A stretch of DNA of 8,511 nt from an uncultured Chloroflexota bacterium (lineage in GTDB: Bacteria; Chloroflexota; Dehalococcoidia; UBA2247; RBG-13-53-26), in NCBI GenBank assembly GCA_937860285.1, contig CALMBS010000400.1, positions 1 through 8,511 of the forward strand, in the 5' to 3' direction. The position numbers were made by a program, and so were the translations under genes. A model generated the notes under the pieces. It saw only the letters and a list, made by a program, of their open reading frames with translations. It was not told the DNA's origin and ran no database searches. This document shows, in pieces, positions 1 through 5,670 of this stretch (its first letter is position 1; each line of letters starts with the position of its first letter).

Positions 1-1
1 C

Positions 2-481
2 AGCCTGCCGACGGTGTGCGTGGGCCTTCTGATATACGCCTTCATCTCCCGGGCCGGCCCGCTGGGGTCACTGGGACTGGTCTTCACACCCACGGCCATG
101 GTCATCGGACAGGCCATCCTCATTTCCCCGATTATGACGGGGATGACCATCTCCGCCCTGAGCAGCGTGGACAAGACCATCAAGGACACCACTCTGTCCC
201 TCGGGGCCAGCCAGCTCCAGGCCATCTGGGCCATACTCAAGGAGGCCAGATTTGCCATGGGGGCCGCTTTCATCCTGGGCTTCGGCCGGGCCATCTCCGA
301 GGTCGGCGCGGCCATGATGCTCGGCGGCAACCTGGGCGGTTACACCCGCACCCTCACCACCGCCATCACTCTGGAGTACAACAGGGGGAGTTTCTCCCTG
401 GCCCTGGCCCTGGGCATCATACTGCTGTGCGTAGCACTGGTCATAGCGGTCATGGTGAACCTGGTGCAGCAGAGGCGCTGA
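2..481 (+). CDS. tupB: Tungstate ABC transporter permease TupB, 3' portion
   Basis: The reading frame is open from the left edge and ends at TGA 479-481, so the true start lies upstream and only the last 159 residues are present. They carry the features of a tungstate/molybdate-type inner-membrane permease: a hydrophobic segment after SLPTV, a SRAGPLGSLGL loop, a second hydrophobic stretch (AMVIGQAILISPIMTGM), an EAA-type coupling loop (TTLSLGASQLQAIWAI, which docks on the ATPase), then GFGRAISEVGAAMMLGG and YTRTLTTAITLEYNRG, and a final membrane helix before VQQRR. The SEVGAAMMLGGN and TLTTAITLEYNRG blocks are, from family knowledge, typical of TupB rather than of sulfate permeases. The stop overlaps the ATPase start by one base (TGATG), indicating translational coupling. 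The periplasmic binding protein TupA would be expected upstream. Molybdate or a related oxyanion cannot be excluded as substrate. Confidence 0.9.
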   Translation, partial: SLPTVCVGLLIYAFISRAGPLGSLGLVFTPTAMVIGQAILISPIMTGMTISALSSVDKTIKDTTLSLGASQLQAIWAILKEARFAMGAAFILGFGRAISEVGAAMMLGGNLGGYTRTLTTAITLEYNRGSFSLALALGIILLCVALVIAVMVNLVQQRR

Positions 482-1659
482 TGTCTTTGATTGAAGCTTC
501 CAGCCTGACCCAGCGTTTCGGCGCCACAGAGGCGCTCAGAGGCGTTTCCCTGGCCGTACAAGAACGCGAGATGCTGGCCATCATCGGCCCTTCCGGCTCC
601 GGCAAGACGACGCTGCTCCGGATCATGGACCTCCTCGACAGGCCCGCCTCCGGCAGTGTGTCTTTTGACGGGCGCGAGGTCTCACCGCGAATGAGAACCC
701 AGGTGCGGCGCCAGATCAGCATGGTGCTGCAGAAGCCCGTGGTCTTCGACGCCAGCGTCTACGACAACGTGGCCTATCCCCTGAGGGTGAGGAGATCGGA
801 CAGGAAGGCCATCCCGGACAGGGTCAACGCCATGTTGAAGACGGTAGGCCTGGACGGCTACCAGAAACGAAGGGCACGCACTTTGTCCGGAGGAGAGACC
901 CAGAAGGTAGCCCTGGCCCGCGCCCTGATCACGGGCCCGCGGCTGCTGCTGCTGGACGAACCCACGGCCAATCTCGACCCGGTGAGCCTGAACACGATCG
1001 AAGATCTGATACTGCAGGCCAACCGGGACCACGGCATGGCCATAGTTATCGCCACTCATGAGATGGCCCAGGGACAGCGCCTGGCCACCAGGATAGGCGT
1101 GATGATGGGGGGCGAGCTGATCGAGGTGGGAAGGACGGAGGACATCTTCTATGCGCCAGGTGACCTGAGGGTGGCCCGGTTCGTGGGGGTGGAGAACATC
1201 CTCCGGGGACGGATCGCGGACGGCCAGGGAGGCCTGGCCCGCGTCGATGTGGACGGGCAGACCCTGGAGGTGGTGACCCACCGTTGCCCGGGCGAGGACG
1301 TCGACGTCTGCATCCGGCCAGAGGAAGTCACCATCTCTATCGAGCCCGCGTCCACCAGCGCCCGGAACTCGCTCCCGGGCCGGGTGACTCTTACCACCCT
1401 GTCCGGGCCCCTGGTCAGGGTGCAGATCGACTGCGGCATCCCCCTTGTATCCCTGGTCACCCGACGGTCGGCGGAGGAACTGGGGTTGAAGGCCGGGCAG
1501 AGCGTTTACGCCTCATTCAAAGCTTCAGCCGCACGCGTCATCGGCGCCGCCGGCGCCAGCCCCGGAGAGGCGCCCGGCGAATGCGGGCATTCACCCGCAG
1601 CCACCCGGGGGCCTGATGACATCATACCCCCGGACGCCTCCGTCATATCCGCTCCGTGA
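481..1659 (+). CDS. tupC: Tungstate ABC transporter ATP-binding protein
   Basis: This 392-residue cytoplasmic ATPase powers oxyanion uptake through the adjacent permease. Visible motifs are Walker A GPSGSGKT (residues 36-43), Q-loop Q84 (MVLQKP), signature LSGGE (135-139), Walker B LLLLDEP (155-161) with catalytic E160, D-loop NLDP, and H-loop H193 (ATHEM). Residues about 232-352 look like a TOBE-type regulatory region, as in ModC/WtpC-style ATPases (RPEEVTIS, then a beta-rich repeat). I chose ATG 481 because it overlaps the permease stop and the protein begins with a normal ABC N-terminus (SLIEASSLTQRFG). The frame is open further upstream only as a shadow of the permease gene. The last 40 or so residues (about 353-392) are Gly/Pro/Ala-rich and unlike the family, and the 3' end overlaps the convergent nitroreductase gene. 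The core function is secure; tungstate as substrate is inferred from the permease. Confidence 0.92.
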   Translation: MSLIEASSLTQRFGATEALRGVSLAVQEREMLAIIGPSGSGKTTLLRIMDLLDRPASGSVSFDGREVSPRMRTQVRRQISMVLQKPVVFDASVYDNVAYPLRVRRSDRKAIPDRVNAMLKTVGLDGYQKRRARTLSGGETQKVALARALITGPRLLLLDEPTANLDPVSLNTIEDLILQANRDHGMAIVIATHEMAQGQRLATRIGVMMGGELIEVGRTEDIFYAPGDLRVARFVGVENILRGRIADGQGGLARVDVDGQTLEVVTHRCPGEDVDVCIRPEEVTISIEPASTSARNSLPGRVTLTTLSGPLVRVQIDCGIPLVSLVTRRSAEELGLKAGQSVYASFKASAARVIGAAGASPGEAPGECGHSPAATRGPDDIIPPDASVISAP

Positions 1660-2248
1660 TGCCACCGTCACCCCGAGAACAGGCCACGATGATGTCCTCC
1701 AGGCGGCGCTTCGGCACGTGGTGCACTCCTTCGCCGTCGCGCCAGTAGGCGCAGTCGCCGTCGGGCTTCACGTCCTCCAGGACCACCTTCTCCCTGGGTT
1801 TCCCCAGCGCCAACACCAGCAGAATCTCGAGGTGCGGCGGTATCCCCAGCGCCCGCCGCAGACCCTCCCTGTCCACCGAGGCCAGCATGCAGCCGCCCAG
1901 GCCCCTCTCCACGGCGCCCAGCAGGATCGTCTGCGCCGCGACCCCGTGGTCGCAGCCAAAGGACCGCATGACCCGGGTGTCGCCCAGGACCACGATGTAG
2001 GCTGCCGGCCTTTCCCCCTCCACGGGACCGCCCCAGTCCTTCAGCTGGCGGGCAAAAGTGAGATGGGGGAAGACCTGCGCATTCCTCCCGGGCTCGCAGG
2101 TGAAGGCGTACTTCAGCGGCTGCTGGTTCATGGCCGAGGCACATACCCGCGCCATGTCGATCAGATCCCGGACGGTGTCCGCCTCAACGCGGTGGTCCTG
2201 GTAGAACCTCCGGTAGCTCCTGTTCTTCAGCACCAGATCTCTCATCAT
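1643..2248 (-). CDS. Nitroreductase-family FMN-dependent oxidoreductase
   Basis: This 201-residue flavoprotein is probably a cytoplasmic NAD(P)H-dependent reductase using FMN. The N-terminal RSYRRF (residues 10-15) is the usual FMN-phosphate-binding start of the family. SAMNQQPLKY (39-47) gives the flavin-contacting Ser/Asn/Gln segment, ERGLGGCMLASVDRE (114-128) is the second FMN loop, and LVLALGKP (144-151) is the late beta strand. The C-terminus HHVPKRRLEDII is common in short anaerobe-type members. The frame is open to ATG 2359, but the start at 2248 follows GGGGAGGTG with a 6-nt gap, and the added N-terminal residues look like intergenic translation. An adjacent ATG at 2245 is also possible. 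The gene stands alone, convergent with tupC and divergent from the hydrolase gene. The substrate (nitroaromatic, quinone or other) cannot be read from sequence. Confidence 0.9.
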   Translation of the reverse strand: MMRDLVLKNRSYRRFYQDHRVEADTVRDLIDMARVCASAMNQQPLKYAFTCEPGRNAQVFPHLTFARQLKDWGGPVEGERPAAYIVVLGDTRVMRSFGCDHGVAAQTILLGAVERGLGGCMLASVDREGLRRALGIPPHLEILLVLALGKPREKVVLEDVKPDGDCAYWRDGEGVHHVPKRRLEDIIVACSRGDGGITERI

Positions 2249-2253
2249 CGGCG

Positions 2254-2262
2254 CACCTCCCC
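2254..2262 (-). promoter_or_regulatory. Ribosome binding site deciding the nitroreductase start
   Basis: On the minus strand the sequence reads GGGGAGGTG, then GCGCC G, then ATG at 2248. GGAGGT ends 6 nt before the start codon. This favours the 201-residue product over the 238-residue form from the ATG at 2359. Confidence 0.75.
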
Positions 2263-2268
2263 GGGGCC

Positions 2269-2299
2269 AATATATCCCTTTCGCCGGCCGCCCGTCCAA
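2269..2299 (-). promoter_or_regulatory. Candidate promoter of the nitroreductase gene
   Basis: The minus strand has TATATT (2274 to 2269) as a -10 box. The best -35 match is TTGGAC (2299 to 2294), at a 19-nt spacing that is longer than optimal. Transcription would start near 2262, giving a leader of only about 14 nt that still includes the Shine-Dalgarno sequence. The -10 is a good match in a very GC-rich stretch; the -35 is weak. Confidence 0.45.
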
Positions 2300-2445
2300 G
2301 CCCTTGCCGGCCTTCCTCGCGGAGGGCCCGGCGCGGGCCGCGGGCAACACCGCACACAATCCTTCGTATGCGATCAGTCAGCCCTGAGCGAGAGGAAGCC
2401 ACGTCTTTGAGAGGGCTTTGCAAGGTTACGGTTCGGCTGTGAGAC

Positions 2446-2472
2446 ATGACTGTGACCGGTCATCCGTACAAT
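2446..2472 (+). promoter_or_regulatory. Candidate hydrolase promoter with overlapping palindrome
   Basis: TACAAT (2467-2472) is a good -10 candidate about 44 bp before the hydrolase start. No good -35 is present at 16-18 bp. Instead a perfect 10-bp palindrome, TGACCGGTCA (2453-2462), lies just upstream of the -10, inside a looser inverted repeat (ATGAC 2446-2450 with GTCAT 2459-2463). A weak -35 combined with a palindrome is what an activator-dependent or repressed promoter can look like. That is inference only. Confidence 0.35.
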
Positions 2473-2515
2473 CGTGGTGCCGGTCTCTGGTACCGGGACG
2501 ATCAGAGGGAGGAGA

Positions 2516-4441
2516 ATGTTGGAGACCAGACCATCGTCCTTGCCTCAGGGTGACGTCAGACTGCGTGATGGCCGGCGGCTGGCCTACGCGGAATACGGCG
2601 ACCCCAATGGCAGGCCCGTCCTCTTCTTCCACGGCACGCCGGGGTCGCGCCTCTTTCATCACCCCGATGAGTCCATCGCCGCCGCGGTCAGGGCCCGCAT
2701 CATCGCCATAGACCGCCCGGGCTTCGGGCGCTCGGACTTCAAGCCCGGCCGCCAGATCCTCGATTGGCCGGACGACGTGCTACAGCTCGCGGACGCCCTT
2801 CACCTGACCAGGTTCGCGGTCCTGGGGTACTCCGGCGGCGGGGCCTACGCCGTGGCCTGCGCCCTGAGCATCCCGGACAGGTTGACCGGCATCGGTGTGG
2901 TGAGCAGCGTCGCGCCGATGGGGGACCCGGAGATAACCAGGGGCATGCACGGCATCGGGCACGTGTTCCTCAACCTCGATCGCCATCTCTCGCCGCTGGC
3001 CAAGCTGGGCACCGGCCTGATGTGCAACCTGTGGAGGGACAACCCCGAGGCCTACTTCAAGTCGCAGCTCGAAGGGCTCCGCGACTCCGAGCCCGCCCGG
3101 GCCCTGGTGCCCGGGGTCAAGGCCATGCTTACGGCCGACTTCAGAGAGGCCATCCGGAGCGGCACCGATGGAGTCACCCTGGAGCTGAAGCTTCTGTCAC
3201 AGCCCTGGGGCTTCCAGCCGGGCGCCATCAAGGCCGAGGTGCTCCTGTGGCACGGCGAGAGCGACACCGAGACGCCGGTGGCCATGGGGAAGCGCCTGGC
3301 CGGCGCCATCCCCCACTGCCGTGCCAGCTTCTTCCCGAGGGAGGGCCACTGGGCCATCTACGTGCACTGGCGCGAGGTCCTGACGGCCCTGCTGGCCAAC
3401 GCCGGGTTGCCGCCTGTGAACGACTTCACCCGCACGCCGCTGGCGATATCAACGCTGCCCGACCCCTCGGCCGACTCCGGCCAGGGGTTGCCTCCCGCTT
3501 CGCTGGCAGCCGATGCCACCCCTCCTGAGACGTCCCGGGCCGATACCGCGAACCGGGCCGAGGCACCGGAGAACCGGAAGATGTCCATCGTCGAGGTGAT
3601 CGAGAGCCTGGCCGATGCCCCGCCCGAGGTCCCGGCTGATGCCCCCTTGAAGGCAGAGCCGGCAGCGGAGGCACCCGCCGCGGCCGATGCGTCAGCCCCG
3701 GCAACGGATGCGGCGGCACCGGTCCCGGAGGTCCCGGCCGCGACCGATGAACCGCCGGAGCCCGTACCGGAAGCGCCGATTGCCGCCGCCGAGGCCCCGG
3801 TCCCGGCCGAAGTGCCGGCCCGGCCAGCCGACTCATCAGCGCCGCTGCCGGACGTCACGGCGCCGCTGGCGGAGGAGCCGGCCCCGGCCGGCGAAGAGCC
3901 CGAGGCCGTGCCGGAGGCGCCGAACGCCGCCGCCGAGGCCCCGGTCCCGGCCGGCGAAGCGCCGCCTGCCGCCGCCAGGAAGCGGCCGGCCCGACGCGGG
4001 AAGGCCTCACCCGAGGCGGCCGAAGCCGCATCATCCGAGCCGATGGGAGAGTCGCCTGCGCCATCCGCTGACGAACCCTCGCCGGCACCGAAGAAGAAGC
4101 GCCCGCACACCGGGGAGGCGTCCCGCGGCAAGGCCCCCACACCGGAAGCGAAGAGAGAGAAGGAGGAGCGCCGACCGGCGCCGGAGAAGAGCAAGACCGC
4201 CGCCAAGGCACCATCGCGCCCCTCGTCCGGCGGCGCCAGGGGCCGCACGTCCGGCGAAGCCGGGGCGGGAGCGTCCACCGGCAAAGCTGCGCCCCCGGCC
4301 AGGAAGCCTGCCAAACGGTCCGCCGAGCCGGCAGCCAAAGGGACGCCTCGAGACGCACGGTCCGCGGCGGACCACAGCGAGACTACCCCCAGGAAGCCTT
4401 CGTCCGGACGCAGGTCCGGCAAGGAAGCCGTGCACGTGTAG
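2516..4441 (+). CDS. Alpha/beta hydrolase fused to acidic then basic low-complexity tail
   Basis: The product has 641 residues. Residues 1-300 form a complete alpha/beta hydrolase: oxyanion-hole HGTPGS (39-44), IDRPGFGRSD (65-74), nucleophile S106 in GYSGGG, acid D250 in WHGESDTETPV, and histidine H278 in REGHWAIY. No signal peptide is seen, so a cytoplasmic esterase or related hydrolase is likely, with unknown substrate. Residues about 364-486 are dominated by Ala, Pro and Glu with only two basic residues. Residues 488-641 switch to about 36 Lys/Arg with runs such as KKKRP, RKPAKR and GRRSGK, resembling histone H1 or AlgP-like tails. The family normally ends near residue 300, so the tail doubles the protein. 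ATG 2516 follows GAGGGAGGAG; a GTG at 2474 in the same frame has no better site and adds an unconserved 14 residues. The tail frame stays open throughout, so the fusion looks real. Confidence 0.88.
   Translation: MLETRPSSLPQGDVRLRDGRRLAYAEYGDPNGRPVLFFHGTPGSRLFHHPDESIAAAVRARIIAIDRPGFGRSDFKPGRQILDWPDDVLQLADALHLTRFAVLGYSGGGAYAVACALSIPDRLTGIGVVSSVAPMGDPEITRGMHGIGHVFLNLDRHLSPLAKLGTGLMCNLWRDNPEAYFKSQLEGLRDSEPARALVPGVKAMLTADFREAIRSGTDGVTLELKLLSQPWGFQPGAIKAEVLLWHGESDTETPVAMGKRLAGAIPHCRASFFPREGHWAIYVHWREVLTALLANAGLPPVNDFTRTPLAISTLPDPSADSGQGLPPASLAADATPPETSRADTANRAEAPENRKMSIVEVIESLADAPPEVPADAPLKAEPAAEAPAAADASAPATDAAAPVPEVPAATDEPPEPVPEAPIAAAEAPVPAEVPARPADSSAPLPDVTAPLAEEPAPAGEEPEAVPEAPNAAAEAPVPAGEAPPAAARKRPARRGKASPEAAEAASSEPMGESPAPSADEPSPAPKKKRPHTGEASRGKAPTPEAKREKEERRPAPEKSKTAAKAPSRPSSGGARGRTSGEAGAGASTGKAAPPARKPAKRSAEPAAKGTPRDARSAADHSETTPRKPSSGRRSGKEAVHV
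3764..3953 (+). repeat. Imperfect direct repeat within the hydrolase tail
   Basis: A unit at 3764-3809 recurs at 3908-3953, exactly 144 nt (48 codons) later. The last 28 nt are identical and the part before them differs at only a few positions. Both copies encode a VPEAP(I/N)AAAEAPVPA peptide. This suggests that the Ala/Pro/Glu tail grew by in-frame duplication. Confidence 0.7.
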
Positions 4442-4457
4442 CCGGGGCAGCGGTGAT

Positions 4458-4486
4458 GCCGGCCACGAACGTCCGGCCGCCTTATT
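4458..4486 (+). terminator. Weak terminator-like hairpin after the hydrolase gene
   Basis: GCCGG (4458-4462) pairs with CCGGC (4473-4477) across a 10-nt loop, 17 bp past the hydrolase stop, and is followed by a short CGCCTTATT stretch. The stem is only 5 bp and the T tract is poor, so this is at best a weak terminator. It sits directly before the hpf promoter. Confidence 0.25.
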
Positions 4487-4513
4487 GACAGCAGTAGGGT
4501 CTCACCTTATATT
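4485..4513 (+). promoter_or_regulatory. Near-consensus sigma70-type promoter of hpf
   Basis: TTGACA (4485-4490) and TATATT (4508-4513) are separated by exactly 17 nt. The -35 is perfect and the -10 has one mismatch. Transcription should begin near 4520, leaving about 147 nt of leader before the hpf start. It is one of the two best promoters in the window and suggests strong housekeeping-sigma transcription of hpf. Confidence 0.8.
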
Positions 4514-4522
4514 GATGGCACA

Positions 4523-4582
4523 ATGATCCATCCCATCCGCCACGGCGAGCTTTTGGACTGTCTTCTTCTCTACGGCAACTAG
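4523..4582 (+). CDS. Possible 19-residue leader ORF upstream of hpf
   Basis: ATG 4523 opens a 19-codon frame, MIHPIRHGELLDCLLLYGN, closed by TAG 4580-4582. Its start lies only about 3 nt beyond the predicted transcription start, so it could be translated as a nearly leaderless message. No Shine-Dalgarno sequence is present. Such short frames occur by chance, and no regulatory codon run is visible apart from the Leu-rich DCLLLY segment. This is a candidate only. Confidence 0.2.
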   Translation: MIHPIRHGELLDCLLLYGN

Positions 4583-4666
4583 CGTTGATCGGAAACGCAC
4601 CCGCACGGCTTCCAGGTTTCACAAACAACCAGGCCTTCAGCGACAACACAAGGAGGGACGGGAAAC

Positions 4667-5236
4667 ATGGAACTGGACATCAGGGGCAAGAAACTGCAAC
4701 TCTCCGAGGCTGTGGAAGCCTATGTCACCAAGAAGATGGGCAAGCTGGGCCACCTGCTGCCGTCCATAGTCGAGACCAAAGTGGAGATATCAAAGGAGAA
4801 CGGCAGGTCCCCCACCAACCGGTATGTTGTCCAGGTCACAGTCAAGAGCAACGGCACGCTGATCAGGGCGGAGGAGAGGGAGACGGACGTCTACGCCGCC
4901 ATCGACGCTGCCGATGACGTCATCCGGAAGCAGATCGAGCGTTTCAAGGGCAAGTTCTATCTCAAGGGCAGAAGGGCCGCCAGGCAGAGAAAGGCCTTGG
5001 AGTCCCCGGCCGAACCCGCCGCCGAGGATGTGGTGAAAGAGGAGCGGGCCTCCGACATCGTGGTCAAGGCCAAGAGGTTCCCGGTCAAGCTGATGACCGT
5101 GGAGGAGGCCTCCGTGCAGATGGAGCTGCTGGGCCACGACTTCTTCATCTTCCTGAATGCCGACAACAACTCGTTCAACGTCCTCTACCGCCGGAAGGAC
5201 GGGAACTACGGACTGATCGAGCCGGAGGTCGCCTAG
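4667..5236 (+). CDS. hpf: Ribosome hibernation promoting factor, long form
   Basis: This 189-residue protein matches the long HPF/RaiA (YfiA) family, which binds the 30S decoding region when growth slows and joins two 70S ribosomes into an inactive 100S dimer. Residues 1-97 are the ribosome-binding domain (ELDIRGKKLQLSEAVEAYV; KVEISKENGR; DVYAAIDAADDVIRKQIERFKGK). A basic, then acidic linker spans about 98-128. Residues 130-187 form the dimerisation domain with the conserved pattern VVKAKRFPVKLMTVEEA, QMELLGHDFFIFLNA and NVLYRRKDGNYGLIEPE. The length is typical of long HPF. ATG 4667 follows AAGGAGGG with a 9-nt gap. The gene has its own strong promoter and long leader, and no co-directional gene follows for more than 430 bp, so it is probably transcribed alone. 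Confidence 0.96.
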   Translation: MELDIRGKKLQLSEAVEAYVTKKMGKLGHLLPSIVETKVEISKENGRSPTNRYVVQVTVKSNGTLIRAEERETDVYAAIDAADDVIRKQIERFKGKFYLKGRRAARQRKALESPAEPAAEDVVKEERASDIVVKAKRFPVKLMTVEEASVQMELLGHDFFIFLNADNNSFNVLYRRKDGNYGLIEPEVA

Positions 5237-5274
5237 ACCGCCGCTCCGTCGCCGGAGGTCGCGTTCGGCACTGA

Positions 5275-5338
5275 CAGCACACCAGCCCGCTGAGCAGGGC
5301 GGAGCACGCCGCGGCGTGACCCATTCCGGGGTGTGCTG
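5275..5338. repeat. Nested inverted repeat resembling a three-way junction
   Basis: CAGCACACC (5275-5283) is perfectly complementary to GGTGTGCTG (5330-5338), giving a 9-bp closing stem. Inside it are two further inverted repeats: GCCC/GGGC (5285-5288 and 5297-5300) with an 8-nt loop, and the perfect 14-bp palindrome CACGCCGCGGCGTG (5305-5318). Together they can fold as a three-way junction. The element starts 38 bp after the hpf stop and ends 36 bp before the next promoter. No T tract follows, so it is not a standard intrinsic terminator. It may protect or end the hpf transcript, or be a DNA site. Confidence 0.55.
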
Positions 5339-5374
5339 CGCGCGGCATACATTCCCTATACGATTTACTCCTAC

Positions 5375-5403
5375 TTGACACACCTCCCCCCGCATGGTAT
5401 CCT
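5375..5403 (+). promoter_or_regulatory. Strong promoter for the secreted-protein operon
   Basis: TTGACA (5375-5380) and TATCCT (5398-5403) are separated by exactly 17 nt. The predicted transcription start is near 5410. The next plausible coding start on this strand is ATG 5671, so the transcript would carry a leader of about 260 nt. Confidence 0.7.
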
Positions 5404-5409
5404 CGATGG

Positions 5410-5670
5410 TGCAGAGGGGGCGGGCTGCAACCGGACAGCGGTCAGCGCTACCAAGGCCTGGCAGCCCGTCGGCAGCAGCAATCAGGGCCGGCACGGGTCC
5501 GGAGCATTGCGCGCGACACGGCGTCACCATGGCGGCTGAACGCCGGCATTGCGGCTCCGCTCCGGGTCCCGGGCCGGCGGCGAGGGAGGGGGGTGATAGC
5601 CCGGCGAGAGGTTCCACACCACGGCGACATCGGGCCAATACTTCATTATCACGAAGGGAGATAGCAGACT
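5410..5670 (+). other. Long GC-rich structured leader or small RNA, no gene seen
   Basis: This is the rest of the 434-bp gap between hpf and gene A. It holds several possible stems: CGGGCTGC (5421-5428) with GCAGCCCG (5461-5468), 8 bp; CGGAGC (5500-5505) with GCTCCG (5554-5559), which encloses CGGCGT (5519-5524) with ACGCCG (5540-5545); and GCCCG (5599-5603) with CGGGC (5631-5635). The octamer GCATTGCG occurs on both sides of the second element's internal loop. I could not match it to a known riboswitch, SRP RNA, RNase P RNA or tmRNA by eye. A frame running from ATG 5394 has no ribosome binding site and begins inside the promoter, so I do not call it. It could be a regulatory leader of gene A or a separate RNA. 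Confidence 0.4.

Noticed and set aside
16..480. Upstream extension of the tupC reading frame to position 16
   Set aside because: It is the +1 shadow of the permease gene: His/Gly/Arg-rich without any motif. The ATPase has a proper start at 481.
2325..2339. Inverted repeat GGCCCG-GCG-CGGGCC upstream of the nitroreductase
   Set aside because: A 6-bp all-GC stem with a 3-nt loop is expected by chance in such GC-rich intergenic DNA, and it has no T tract on either side.
1616..2410. 264-codon plus-strand frame opposite the nitroreductase gene
   Set aside because: It is the antisense shadow of a clear nitroreductase gene with family motifs and a ribosome binding site.
3358..4422. Long antisense frame (354 codons) over the hydrolase tail, plus overlapping frames on both strands
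   Set aside because: GC-rich, low-complexity coding DNA has few stop codons in other frames. The translations are Ser/Gly/Ala or Arg/Pro runs with no ribosome binding site or domain.
5221..5262. Short direct repeat GCCGGAGGTCGC at the end of hpf and 30 bp later
   Set aside because: It is only two copies of 12 nt, one of them coding, with no further copies seen. It is too little to call an element.
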